Below, one piece after another: positions 25,341-33,558 of a stretch of 64,000 nucleotides of DNA (its first letter is position 1; the number at the start of each line of letters is the position of its first letter). A model generated the notes under the pieces. That model saw only the letters and a list, made by a program, of their open reading frames with translations. It made no database searches and was not told the origin of the DNA. The position numbers were made by a program, and so were the translations under genes. The stretch lies in assembly GCA_039725955.1 (NCBI GenBank), contig CP091035.1, positions 310,001-374,000 of the forward strand. The letters are read 5' to 3'. The DNA comes from Sinorhizobium sp. B11. GTDB lineage: Bacteria; Pseudomonadota; Alphaproteobacteria; Rhizobiales; Rhizobiaceae.

Positions 25341-27247
25341 ACAGCTCATCCACCGCGCAGGTTCTGGATGTCGAGGTCGAGCGGGAAGAGCTGGAACCGC
25401 GCCTTCGCCGGACATGGCAGTCAGGAAAAGGCATCTGGGGCGCGCTGACAACCGTCGATCACAAGATCATCGCGCGGCGTTACATCGTCACCGCCTTCGT
25501 TTTTCTGGCGCTTGGCGGCGTCCTGGCCCTGATCATGCGCGTGCAGCTCGCCTTTCCGGAAGCACGCTTTCTCAGCGCCGACCGCTATAATCAGATCTTC
25601 ACGACGCACGGCTCGAACATGATGTTCCTGTTTGCGGTGCCGGTCATGGAAGCGATGGGTGTCTACCTGGTGCCACTCATGGTGGGCACGCGCAACATCG
25701 CCTTTCCACGCCTCAACGCATTCTCCTACTGGATCTTCCTCGCCGGCGGTCTCGTTCTCTGGATCGCCGTGGCGCTCGACGCGGCCCCCGATGTCGGCTG
25801 GTTCGCTTATGTGCCACTATCGGGTCCTGAATATGGCGCCGGAAAACGCGCCGACATCTGGGCTCAGATGATCACCTTCACCGAACTGTCGGCCCTTGCC
25901 GTTGCCGTCGAGATCGTCGTGACCGTGTTCAAGCAGCGGGCGCCAGGCATGTCCCTCGATCGCATTCCGGTCTTTGTCTGGTCGATGCTGGTAACATCCT
26001 TCCTGGTAATCATCGCGATGCCGGCGATCATGTTCGCCAGTTCCTCGCTTATCCTCGACCGGCTGGTCGGCACGCATTTCTACAATCCGGCCGAGAGGGG
26101 GGACGTGCTTTTGTGGCAGCACCTCTTCTGGTTTTTCGGCCACCCCGAAGTCTACATCATCTTCCTGCCGGCCGTCGGCATGGTCTCGGCGATGATCTCG
26201 CCGTTTTCGCAGCGCCCTGTCTTTGGATATCTGGCACTTGTCATGGCGCTGATCGCAACAGGCCTCCTGTCTTTCGGCCTTTGGGTGCATCACATGTTCG
26301 TGGCCGGGCTGCCGCCCTCGGGAAGCAGCTTCTTTACCGCTTCGAGCATGGCTATCGCCATCCCGGCCGGCACCCAGATCTTCTGCTTCCTCGCGACCTT
26401 GTGGAGCGGCAGACCGATCTTCAAGACGCCGATGCTGTTCGTCATCGGCTTTCTCATCACCTTCGTGATGGGTGGGATGACCGGAGTGATGGTCGCATCC
26501 GTGCCGCTCGACACGCAGGTCCACGACACCTACTTCGTCGTAGCGCATTTTCACTACGTCCTCGTTGGGGGCGCTGTGTTTCCTCTGGTGGGTGCCATTT
26601 ATTACTGGTTTCCCAAGATGACAGGCCGGATGATGAGCGAAAAGCTTGGGCGCATCGTCTTTGGCCTGATTTTCGCGGGCTTTCACCTGACTTTTTTTCC
26701 GATGCATATTCTTGGCCTCGCGGGCATGCCGCGCAGGGTCTATACCTATCCGCCGGAACTTCCCTGGTCCGGCATGAACCTCTTTGTCAGCGTCAGCGCA
26801 TTCGTTCTGGCTGCTGGTTTCGGCCTGTTCTTCATCGATGCCATCCGCAGTCTGCGCAGCGGAAAGGTCGCCGGCCCCAATCCCTGGAATTGCGCTTCGC
26901 TCGAATGGGCGACTGCCTCACCGCCGCCGCCCTATAACTTCGCCCGCATTCCTGTCGTGCAGTCACGCGACCCCCTCTGGCGGGCGTCATCGGAACTGCC
27001 GGTCGCCACCGGTCTGCGGGTCGACCGACGCGAACTCGTCGTCAGCAGCGTTGTTGCAGCCGAACCTGAAGCGCGCGAATCCTCACCGGCAGATTCGATC
27101 TGGCCGCTCGTGGCGGCGCTCGCAACGACCGTCATGCTGATCGGTTCGATGTTCAGCGCCTGGGCGGTGGTCTGGGGCGCTGTTCCGATCGCAATCGCCC
27201 TGACCTGCTGGTTTTGGCCGAAGCGAACGCCGGAGGATGAATCATGA
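25337..27247 (+). CDS. ctaD: Cytochrome c oxidase subunit I, atypical proton-channel residues
   Basis: 636 residues, twelve or more TM helices. Heme and copper ligands are present: His91 (TTHG), the CuB site with His269 and the cross-linked Tyr273 in GHPEVY, His318-His319, and the AHFHY pair. Glu271 of the D-pathway end is kept. The canonical D-pathway entry Asp (GAPDMAFPR in typical A-type enzymes) is Asn120 (GTRNIAFPR). The K-pathway Lys (PTGIKIFSW) is Gln347 (PAGTQIFCF), with Ala344 for the usual Thr. The C-terminal 100 residues are extra and carry two TM helices. It belongs with the subunit II, III and CtaG genes around it. Confidence 0.95.
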   Translation: MNSSSTAQVLDVEVEREELEPRLRRTWQSGKGIWGALTTVDHKIIARRYIVTAFVFLALGGVLALIMRVQLAFPEARFLSADRYNQIFTTHGSNMMFLFAVPVMEAMGVYLVPLMVGTRNIAFPRLNAFSYWIFLAGGLVLWIAVALDAAPDVGWFAYVPLSGPEYGAGKRADIWAQMITFTELSALAVAVEIVVTVFKQRAPGMSLDRIPVFVWSMLVTSFLVIIAMPAIMFASSSLILDRLVGTHFYNPAERGDVLLWQHLFWFFGHPEVYIIFLPAVGMVSAMISPFSQRPVFGYLALVMALIATGLLSFGLWVHHMFVAGLPPSGSSFFTASSMAIAIPAGTQIFCFLATLWSGRPIFKTPMLFVIGFLITFVMGGMTGVMVASVPLDTQVHDTYFVVAHFHYVLVGGAVFPLVGAIYYWFPKMTGRMMSEKLGRIVFGLIFAGFHLTFFPMHILGLAGMPRRVYTYPPELPWSGMNLFVSVSAFVLAAGFGLFFIDAIRSLRSGKVAGPNPWNCASLEWATASPPPPYNFARIPVVQSRDPLWRASSELPVATGLRVDRRELVVSSVVAAEPEARESSPADSIWPLVAALATTVMLIGSMFSAWAVVWGAVPIAIALTCWFWPKRTPEDES

Positions 27248-27846
27248 AGGAGAAAGTCGTTCTCGATCTGTCGCATCTTCCCCTGCATGCGACCGGCACG
27301 GCCAGCTTGACCTTTTGGGGTACGAGCGCCTTCATGCTGATCGAGGGCAGCGGTTTTGCGCTGGCGATCGCCGTCTATCTCTACCTCATGGCCAACGCGC
27401 CGTCCTGGCCGTTGAACGCGCCGCCGCCGGACCTGTTGCCTGGGACCATTCTCACGGTTCTGCTTCTGGCAAGCCTTGTTCCGAACCTGCTTGTCACGCG
27501 CTGGGCCGGACAGCGCGACCTTCGCAAGGTCAGGATCGGGCTCGTGATCATGTCGATCTTCGGCATCGTGCCCCTCGTGCCGCGCATCTTCGAGTTCCCA
27601 GCCATTAACATACGCTGGGACGACAATGCCTACGGGTCGATCCTGTGGGTCATGCTCGGCCTGCACACGACCCATATCCTGACCGATCTCGCCGATACGC
27701 TGGTTTTGACCTGCTTGATGTTTTCGCGCCACGGCGACAACCTGCGCCGCTACGGGGACGTGGAGGATAACGCCCTCTACTGGAACTTCGTGGTTGCGAC
27801 CTGGCTGCCGCTCTACGGCTGCATCTACTGGATCCCGAGGCTATGA
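27244..27846 (+). CDS. Cytochrome c oxidase subunit III
   Basis: 200 residues with five TM helices, shorter than the mitochondrial-type subunit. Recognisable parts are TASLTFWGTSAFMLIEGSGFALA near the start, LGLHTTHILTDLADTLVL in the middle, and VEDNALYWNFVVATWLPLY at the end (family: ..W.F.D..WL..Y). It overlaps both neighbours by ATGA, so translation is coupled. Confidence 0.9.
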   Translation: MKEKVVLDLSHLPLHATGTASLTFWGTSAFMLIEGSGFALAIAVYLYLMANAPSWPLNAPPPDLLPGTILTVLLLASLVPNLLVTRWAGQRDLRKVRIGLVIMSIFGIVPLVPRIFEFPAINIRWDDNAYGSILWVMLGLHTTHILTDLADTLVLTCLMFSRHGDNLRRYGDVEDNALYWNFVVATWLPLYGCIYWIPRL

Positions 27847-28751
27847 AAAGGTGTCCGGTCATCTTGGCCTTGACGGTCCCGTTCATCATGCTGATCCCGG
27901 CAACGGCGTTTGCCCATGACGGTCATCCCCATCCGGCCCTGTCCTTGACGCTCGATCCGTGGATCGTCACACCGCTCGTGATCATCGCACTGCTCTATGG
28001 TCAGGGGCAGCGCAAACTCGGCCACCGCAGCCGCCGCGGCCAGCGCAGGCTTGCTCGCAGCTCGTTGAGCTTCTGGTCGGGCTGGAGCGTGCTGACATTC
28101 GCCCTCGTATCGCCGCTGCACGAGCTTGGCGAGAAGCTTTTCAGCATGCACATGATCGAACACGAGCTCATCATGGCTCTCGCCGCCCCCTTGATGGTGC
28201 TTTCGCGTCCACTCGCCCTCATCCTCTGGGGACTGCCGCGGGTGGCCCGAGCATTATGCGCAAAGGTTGTCGGATCGACGCCGTTGCGTTCAACCTGGTC
28301 ACGGCTTACAGGCGGTACGCTCGCCACCTTTTTGCACGGCATGGCGATATGGGCCTGGCACGCGCCACCGGTTTTCGACGCAGCGGTCACAAACATTGCT
28401 CTTCACCGGCTGCAGCATATGAGCTTCTTCCTGAGCGCCTTGATATTCTGGTGGGCGGTTCTTTGGACGGCCAACAGGGGGATGGCCGTGTGGCATCTCT
28501 TTGTCACCATGATGCACATGAGCCTGCTTGGAGCGCTGATCACGCTGGCGCCGGATGTGCGCTATCAGTTTGAGACGCGCGACGCGTCGGCATGGGGCAT
28601 GACCCCGCTCGAGGACCAGCAGATCGCCGGCCTGATCATGTGGGTGCCAGCTGGCATCGTCTATGCTGGCGCAGCCCTGGCGCTGACGGCCCTCTGGATC
28701 CACAATTCCGCCAAAGGAGGCCCCGATGGAACCCAAGCAGCCCACCATTGA
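27843..28751 (+). CDS. CtaG-like (caa3_CtaG) oxidase assembly protein
   Basis: 302 residues. Signal peptide ending TAFAHDGHPHP, then about seven TM helices with conserved His: SPLHELGEKLFSMHMIEHELIMALAAPL, FLHGMAIWAWHAPPVFDAA and LHRLQHMSFF. This is the Bacillus-type CtaG family (DUF1404-like) needed for caa3 oxidase assembly. Its end overlaps the next cytochrome gene by 26 nt. Confidence 0.9.
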   Translation: MKRCPVILALTVPFIMLIPATAFAHDGHPHPALSLTLDPWIVTPLVIIALLYGQGQRKLGHRSRRGQRRLARSSLSFWSGWSVLTFALVSPLHELGEKLFSMHMIEHELIMALAAPLMVLSRPLALILWGLPRVARALCAKVVGSTPLRSTWSRLTGGTLATFLHGMAIWAWHAPPVFDAAVTNIALHRLQHMSFFLSALIFWWAVLWTANRGMAVWHLFVTMMHMSLLGALITLAPDVRYQFETRDASAWGMTPLEDQQIAGLIMWVPAGIVYAGAALALTALWIHNSAKGGPDGTQAAHH

Positions 28752-29148
28752 CCTGTGGCTGGGCCTATTCGTGCCGGCCGCCCTTACCCTCGTTTTCCTT
28801 GGCGCCATGGTCGGTATCAACAGCTTCCAGAAACGCTCGCAACAGGTGGCGTCGGCGATCGCAATGACAGGAGGAGATCCGCGGCGGGCCCCGGCCCTCT
28901 TCCGTCAATATGGCTGCAGCGGATGCCATACGATTCCGGGCGTTGCCGGCGCGGATGGCAAGGTCGGCGGGTCATTAAGCGGACTATCCGAACGGGTCTA
29001 TATAGCCGGCGTTCTCAACAACACACCCGACAACCTCGTTGGCTGGATTGTCACGCCGCCGGCTTACTCTCCGAGAACAGCCATGCCTGTCACTGGTATC
29101 ACGCCGGCCGAGGCCCGTGATATTGCCGCCTATCTCTACGCCCACTGA
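28726..29148 (+). CDS. Membrane-anchored c-type cytochrome
   Basis: 140 residues. One N-terminal TM anchor (LWLGLFVPAALTLVFLGAMVGI), then a cytochrome c domain with CSGCH (YGCSGCHTIPG) and a distal Met in TAMPVTGI. Last gene of the plus-strand oxidase operon; it ends 11 bases before the convergent diheme cytochrome gene. Confidence 0.9.
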   Translation: MEPKQPTIDLWLGLFVPAALTLVFLGAMVGINSFQKRSQQVASAIAMTGGDPRRAPALFRQYGCSGCHTIPGVAGADGKVGGSLSGLSERVYIAGVLNNTPDNLVGWIVTPPAYSPRTAMPVTGITPAEARDIAAYLYAH

Positions 29149-29158
29149 AGGCGGCCTT

Positions 29159-30127
29159 TCACGGTTTCGGCGTATCCTTGGGCGGCAGCGACTTCAGGTA
29201 GCTCGCAATGGCGAGGCGGTCGTCTTGCGACAACTCGGCGGTATTTTCGACCACGTCAGCCATCGACCATCCGATTTGGCCATGATCGGGCGTCTTTCCG
29301 CTCTTGAGCATTTCGGCAAAGTCTTGGACAGACCAGGATGCCAGCCGCTGCGGCGTAATGTTGGGGATGAAACCGACACCGTCGACATTCGCTCCGCCGG
29401 CAAAGCGCGTCGACGGCTTGACGGCTCCGAAGGCATTATGGGTGCAATGGCATTCGGCGCAATGACCAAGGACCTCCACCAGATATCTGCCACGATCGCT
29501 GACCGGCTGGCCGGCGCGAGCGTCTTCGACATGGCGCGGCCTGAAAAACAACAGTTTCCAGAAACCGACGAAGCGCCTGATGCGAAAAGGCAGCGCCAGC
29601 TCATGCGGTTTCGAGCGATCCGGCACCGGCTCCAGGCTCTGCAGGAAGGCGTAGAGATCTCTGACGTCCTCGAGCGTCATGCCGGTATAACTTGAATAGG
29701 GAAAGGCAGGATAATAATGCGCCTTGTCTGGCGAGACGCCCGACAGAAGTGCATTGGCGAGATCCGTCACCGACCAGGAGCCGATCCCGGCTTGCCGGTC
29801 AGGGGAAATGTTGGGCACCCGAAAGATGCCATAGGGTGAGGCCAAAGCAAAGCCGCCACCCAGGCGCAACCGGTCCGGTTGGCCGGGGGAAGCGTGGCAG
29901 GAGGCGCAGCCGCCGGCAAAAAAAACAATCCTGCCACGCTCGACATTGCCTTGGACGAGATCCGGCGGCGGACGCTCAAAGGCCAGACGCGGCGCCGTCA
30001 GCTGCCAGGTTGCGGCGCATGCAACGACTGCGATAAGCGCGCAGATCAAAAGAAGCCAGCACCGCAGCCTTACCAAGCGTCTTGGCAGGTCTCGACGGCT
30101 ACCTTCCTGCGATCCGACATAGGCCAC
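29159..30127 (-). CDS. Diheme c-type cytochrome
   Basis: 322 residues. N-terminal TM anchor (CWLLLICALIAVVACAATW), then two cytochrome c domains: first heme at Cys74-Cys77-His78 (GGCASCHASPG), second near residue 225 (GHCAECHCTHN). Similar to the small diheme subunits of membrane dehydrogenases (gluconate or alcohol dehydrogenase type). Convergent to the oxidase operon but with its own EcfG-type promoter 31 nt upstream. Probably donates electrons to the neighbouring oxidase under stress; this coupling is an inference. Confidence 0.9.
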   Translation of the reverse strand: MAYVGSQEGSRRDLPRRLVRLRCWLLLICALIAVVACAATWQLTAPRLAFERPPPDLVQGNVERGRIVFFAGGCASCHASPGQPDRLRLGGGFALASPYGIFRVPNISPDRQAGIGSWSVTDLANALLSGVSPDKAHYYPAFPYSSYTGMTLEDVRDLYAFLQSLEPVPDRSKPHELALPFRIRRFVGFWKLLFFRPRHVEDARAGQPVSDRGRYLVEVLGHCAECHCTHNAFGAVKPSTRFAGGANVDGVGFIPNITPQRLASWSVQDFAEMLKSGKTPDHGQIGWSMADVVENTAELSQDDRLAIASYLKSLPPKDTPKP

Positions 30128-30157
30128 AGCTGCGCGCCCTCCTCCTGCTGCGTCTCA

Positions 30158-30182
30158 AACCGGCGCAGATGGAAAATGTTCC
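30158..30182 (-). promoter_or_regulatory. EcfG/RpoE2-type promoter
   Basis: Minus strand: GGAAC 30182-30178, 17-nt spacer, GTT 30160-30158, directly upstream of the diheme cytochrome. Confidence 0.78.
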
Positions 30183-30339
30183 GGGCTGATCCCTTTGAAA
30201 AACCGCCGGAACGACGGTACGCCAATGCCGACAGGAGCCGATCATCATCAGGGGGAAGTGCAGGCCACACAAAAAACCGCGTCGATGCTGCTGTCCGCAT
30301 CTGCGCCGCCTCGCGTCGGCCGCTCCGGTTTTCGGGGTT

Positions 30340-30438
30340 ATGGTGGTCTTTCTGATTGTCCTCGGCTCGATCTGGATCATGGATCATCTGACGCAGAACA
30401 TGATGCCGATGGTAAAGATGATGCAGATGCAACCATAG
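30340..30438 (+). CDS. Very small membrane protein, oxidase subunit IV-like tail
   Basis: 32 residues from the ATG at 30340: a hydrophobic helix MVVFLIVLGSIWIMDHL followed by TQNMMPMVKMMQMQP. The SLWIMxHLNxNMMP pattern is common at the end of small rhizobial proteins near terminal oxidases. The reading frame stays open upstream, so the true start may be earlier. A second short hydrophobic frame (MEEYPRLFAMVLAAALAINALLL) lies at 30507-30596. Both are uncertain. Confidence 0.4.
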   Translation: MVVFLIVLGSIWIMDHLTQNMMPMVKMMQMQP

Positions 30439-30764
30439 AAGATCTGGCCCGAAGGTTTGCATTCCGTGATCACGGCACGGCCGGGCAACAGAGATCGGCA
30501 GACAGGATGGAAGAGTACCCGCGCCTTTTTGCTATGGTCCTTGCCGCGGCGCTGGCCATCAACGCCCTGCTGCTGATCACGCAGGTCCCGTTTTAGCCAA
30601 AGAACAAAACGACTGGCGCCACCACGGTTTGCGCGGCACTTGATGTCGGTCCGAAGACAATCGATAGGGCCGCTGCCCCAGAACGTATGGGGGACGCATC
30701 GAACTGGCACTGTCGCCGACAAAAGCCGGCCGCCGGTAAATGTCGAGCGGGCCCTTGCGCGAAA

Positions 30765-30789
30765 GGAACATTGGGGGAGCCCGTCTGTT
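30765..30789 (+). promoter_or_regulatory. EcfG/RpoE2-type promoter
   Basis: GGAAC 30765-30769, 17-nt spacer, GTT 30787-30789, 30 nt before the SDR start codon. Confidence 0.8.
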
Positions 30790-30818
30790 TGGCCTGTGCA
30801 ACCTATGAGGAGATCGAC

Positions 30819-31685
30819 ATGTCAGAAGAAATCCGGCGCCCGAAGCCCCCTTATCCGGAACAGCAGCAACAGCCGCCGGGCAGCACGGCAAAGATGCAGC
30901 CTGTCCCCGATCACGGTGAACAGTCCTACAAAGGCAGCGGCAAGCTTGAGGGCAAGGTCGCGCTGATCACCGGCGCCGATTCCGGTATCGGAAAAGCCGT
31001 GGCGATCGCGTTCGCGCGCGAGGGAGCAGATATCATCATTTCCTACCTCAACGAGGAGGAGGACGCCCGTGACACGGCCAGGTGGGTCGAGCAAGCGGGA
31101 CGCAGGCCGGTTCTCGCGCCCGGAGACATCAAGTCGGAAGACCATTGCAAGGCCTTGATCGAACAGGCGGTCGCCGGACTAGGGAGGATCGACATCCTTG
31201 TCAACAACGCTGCCTTCCAGCGCACCTACGCGGACATCGGCGACATTTCTGCCGCCGAATGGGACGAAACCTTCCGCACCAACGTCTATGCCCCCTTCTT
31301 CCTGTCGAAGGCAGCGGTTCCGCACATGCGGCCAGGAAGCGCCATCATCAACACGACCTCGATCCAGTCGCGCCAGCCCTCGCCGCAACTCCTCGCCTAT
31401 GCATCCACGAAAGGCGCGGTGCTGAATTTCACCGCCGGCCTGGCTGAAATGGTCGCCGACAAAGGGATCCGGGTAAATGCCGTAGCACCCGGTCCAATCT
31501 GGACGCCTCTCATCCCTTCGACAATGCCGGCGGAAAAGGCGGCCAAGTTCGGTGAGCAAACGCTGATCGGCCGCGCCGGCCAGCCTGCCGAACTGGCAGG
31601 TGCCTACGTGCTTCTGGCAAGCGACCTCGGCAGCTATATGACGGGTGCCGTCATCCCGGTTACGGGCGGCGAAGTGATGATCTAG
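30819..31685 (+). CDS. SDR-family oxidoreductase (YghA/YdaD-like)
   Basis: 288 residues. Polar N-terminal extension (PYPEQQQQPPGSTAKMQPVPDHGEQSY), then a Rossmann SDR: TGADSGIG cofactor motif, NNAA, a Ser in TTSIQSRQ, YASTK with the catalytic Tyr/Lys, and PGPIWTPLIPS. Starts at ATG after TGAGGAG. This SDR group (with KMQPVPDHGE) is typically general-stress-induced. Its first 110 residues are closely similar to the N-terminal part of the chimera at 61310-62797. A terminator follows at once. Confidence 0.93.
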   Translation: MSEEIRRPKPPYPEQQQQPPGSTAKMQPVPDHGEQSYKGSGKLEGKVALITGADSGIGKAVAIAFAREGADIIISYLNEEEDARDTARWVEQAGRRPVLAPGDIKSEDHCKALIEQAVAGLGRIDILVNNAAFQRTYADIGDISAAEWDETFRTNVYAPFFLSKAAVPHMRPGSAIINTTSIQSRQPSPQLLAYASTKGAVLNFTAGLAEMVADKGIRVNAVAPGPIWTPLIPSTMPAEKAAKFGEQTLIGRAGQPAELAGAYVLLASDLGSYMTGAVIPVTGGEVMI

Positions 31686-31690
31686 CAATA

Positions 31691-31723
31691 AGGGCCGCAG
31701 GTAGGATAATCTGCGGCCCTTCC
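31691..31723 (+). terminator. Rho-independent terminator
   Basis: GGGCCGCAG (31692-31700) pairs with CTGCGGCCC (31711-31719), then TTCC. It closes the SDR transcription unit. Confidence 0.75.
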
Positions 31724-31921
31724 TGCATCTGAAGGTCCTCTGTTTCCCCTCAGGCCGAGGCGCCTGTCGTAAAAGAGGTCGGGGCCTGAAACGACGCCGT
31801 GTCTGGGATAAAACATCGGTCCCACCGCCAACCGCGAGCCGAAACAGGATGGTTGCCCTTTCCGCGATGCACGGCTGCCCTTACGTCTCGCCAGCCAGTC
31901 ATATTCACACCGGAAGTCATC

Positions 31922-32197
31922 ATGAAAATTATCGCGACCACCATCCTGTGCCTTGGTTGGCTGACTGGGTGCGCCTCGAACCTAAACGGCGAGGGGCTCT
32001 CTCCTATTGTCGGCAGCATCACCTACAGGGGCCAGCCCCACGCCAGATTGATCCGTTCCCCGATCGGGTCCACTTTTCCCCACGACTTTACAGACGAATG
32101 GGGACGGCGGGTCGAGGAGACCTATGTCATTCGCCGCGACCGGACACTGGCAATCATCGACCGTCATTACCTGCCCGACGTTTTTAGAAACGACTAG
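31922..32197 (+). CDS. Small lipoprotein
   Basis: 91 residues. Lipoprotein signal IIATTILCLGWLTGC with a lipobox Cys at residue 17. The mature part is polar with ITYRGQPHARLIRSPIGSTFPHDFTDEWGRRVEETYVI. No known domain. Weak ribosome site; the longer in-frame start at 31799 would destroy the signal. Function unknown. Confidence 0.65.
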   Translation: MKIIATTILCLGWLTGCASNLNGEGLSPIVGSITYRGQPHARLIRSPIGSTFPHDFTDEWGRRVEETYVIRRDRTLAIIDRHYLPDVFRND

Positions 32198-32361
32198 GAT
32201 CTAGCGTGGTCGCATATCGTCAGCGACGAAAAAAGCAGGGAGGGTGTGGCGCATTTCACGCCCGCTCGTGGCTTGCGCGTCGGAATTCCACCTCTCCAGC
32301 CGATCTCAAGCCGACCATGGTCTGATCGAAGCTTAAGCTGCTGCTTTCGTGCAGCAGAGGA

Positions 32362-32511
32362 TCATGTGGATGACAAAACCAGCCACATGACCGTTCCAAA
32401 TATCACGATGAAGCCAAGAGGAAGAGCCAAAAACCGTGCCATTCCAAGGTTGGTGTTGGTCGCTCCGACCCAGGCGAACCACCATTCAGGTCCCTGATTG
32501 CCGTCTGACAT
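32362..32511 (-). CDS. 49-residue single-pass membrane protein
   Basis: MSDGNQGPEWWFAWVGATNT, then one TM helix FLALPLGFIVIFGTVMWLVL and a short tail. AGGAGC lies seven bases before the ATG. The ribosome site, amphipathic start and perfect helix make this a likely real small gene. Function unknown. Confidence 0.65.
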   Translation of the reverse strand: MSDGNQGPEWWFAWVGATNTNLGMARFLALPLGFIVIFGTVMWLVLSST

Positions 32512-32662
32512 GAAATGCTCCTGAAAATCCCGCCGAGCCTTGTTTCATAAGTAAAAAGGGATAGCCAAGGCCTGGTGGCAAATCGGTCCAGCCTTGGTGC
32601 ACAGGACGCTATCGATCTCGGCGCGCATCAGGCCCGCGGCGAGCTGGAAATGGATGTCCGAC

Positions 32663-32869
32663 CTAGCGCATGTCGCCTTCATTCGAACTCGACGGATCGT
32701 GATTGACATCCCACTCCTTCACCGGCTTATCGCCCGGCGGGGTCTTGTGGGCGGTCGCGTCCTCGGAGCCGGTGATCACAGTCGGCTTGGCACTGGCAAC
32801 GCCTGTTGCCCTGCGATCGGCCTGCGATGGTGCGAACTGGCCCTGGGCATCTTTCCTGACATCGGACAT
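32663..32869 (-). CDS. Small hydrophilic stress protein
   Basis: 68 residues starting MSDVRKDAQGQFAPSQADRR, acidic and disordered toward DVNHDPSSSNEGDMR. The ATG overlaps the upstream stop region (GAATGATATG), with AAAGGGCGA as ribosome site, so it is the second gene of a two-gene unit driven by the promoter at 33097-33121. No domain. Confidence 0.65.
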   Translation of the reverse strand: MSDVRKDAQGQFAPSQADRRATGVASAKPTVITGSEDATAHKTPPGDKPVKEWDVNHDPSSSNEGDMR

Positions 32870-32870
32870 A

Positions 32871-33071
32871 TCATTCGCCCTTTTGCTTGTATCCATCCGA
32901 GATCTTCTTCACCTCGGGATCTGCATTGGTTTCGCCGTTGGCATCTTCAGACAGGTCCGGATTGTCCTTGGCGGGCAGATAGCCTTTCGGGGTGTTTTCC
33001 TGCGGACCTTCCCAGCGCGGCGACTGATCCGTCGTGCCGGGGGCACCATCCTTTGGCTTGTTCATTCCCAT
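32871..33071 (-). CDS. Small hydrophilic stress protein
   Basis: 66 residues: MGMNKPKDGAPGTTDQSPRWEGPQ, then TPKGYLPAKDNPDLSEDANGETNAD. Rich in Pro, Gly, Asp and Lys, no hydrophobic core. AAAGGAGACC before the ATG. First gene of a two-gene GSR unit. Function unknown. Confidence 0.68.
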   Translation of the reverse strand: MGMNKPKDGAPGTTDQSPRWEGPQENTPKGYLPAKDNPDLSEDANGETNADPEVKKISDGYKQKGE

Positions 33072-33096
33072 GATCGGTCTCCTTTCATCTAGTCAT

Positions 33097-33121
33097 AACA
33101 TTTATGGACAGGTGATGTTCC
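33097..33121 (-). promoter_or_regulatory. EcfG/RpoE2-type promoter
   Basis: Minus strand: GGAAC 33121-33117, 17-nt spacer, GTT 33099-33097, 26 nt before the gene start at 33071. Confidence 0.8.
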
Positions 33122-33165
33122 CCGCCTCTTCATTGTCTTAACCGCAGCATCTGATCCTGCCGACA

Positions 33166-33300
33166 TTGGTGCGCGGCTGCGACCGCGTCGTGCCCATCGA
33201 TATCTACGTGCCGGGCTGTCCTCCCACCGCTGAAGCGCTGCTTTACGGCATACTCCTTCTACAAAGAAAGATACGGAGAAACGGCACGATCGAGCGATAA
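33166..33300 (+). pseudogene. nuoB: NuoB C-terminal remnant
   Basis: The frame reads [20 protein letters not shown], then [24 protein letters not shown] and stop. This is the C-terminal signature of NADH-quinone oxidoreductase subunit B ([33 protein letters not shown]), including one of its iron-sulphur cysteines (PGCPP). Upstream of about 33166 the similarity ends and a TAA lies at 33139. Together with the nuoC remnant at 20853 it brackets a 12-kb block. Confidence 0.85.
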
Positions 33301-33558
33301 CCAACGGCGGGCGGCGCTGCCTGCCTCATGTTCGATGACCCCAGGCGCCTGGGCTGACGCTCGTGATGCGGGCAAGTGGCTGCATTCACCGCTTAAAAGC
33401 CGAGACAGCGAAGGGAAAGCCGGTCGGCAAGCGACGGTTTCTGCGAACAGAAAATGGGACCAGACCGGCCGCGTGGCGGCAAGGACCCCGAGGCCGAAGG
33501 ATGCCCAGATCGACGCTGTCAGCGCCTCTTTCAAAAGGACGGCTCCGATTTCACGCAT
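33259..33558 (-). CDS. Hypothetical membrane protein, probably truncated
   Basis: 99 residues. It starts MREIGAVLLKEALTASIWASFGLGVLAATRPVWSHF with one TM helix, overlapping the end of the DUF2243 gene. The rest is Ser/Ala/Arg-rich and runs antisense into the nuoB remnant, so the 3' part is likely not original. Confidence 0.35.
   Translation of the reverse strand: MREIGAVLLKEALTASIWASFGLGVLAATRPVWSHFLFAETVACRPAFPSLSRLLSGECSHLPASRASAQAPGVIEHEAGSAARRWLSLDRAVSPYLSL

Noticed and set aside
24393..27732. Several long minus-strand frames across the oxidase operon
   Set aside because: All are shadows of overlapping, motif-supported oxidase genes.
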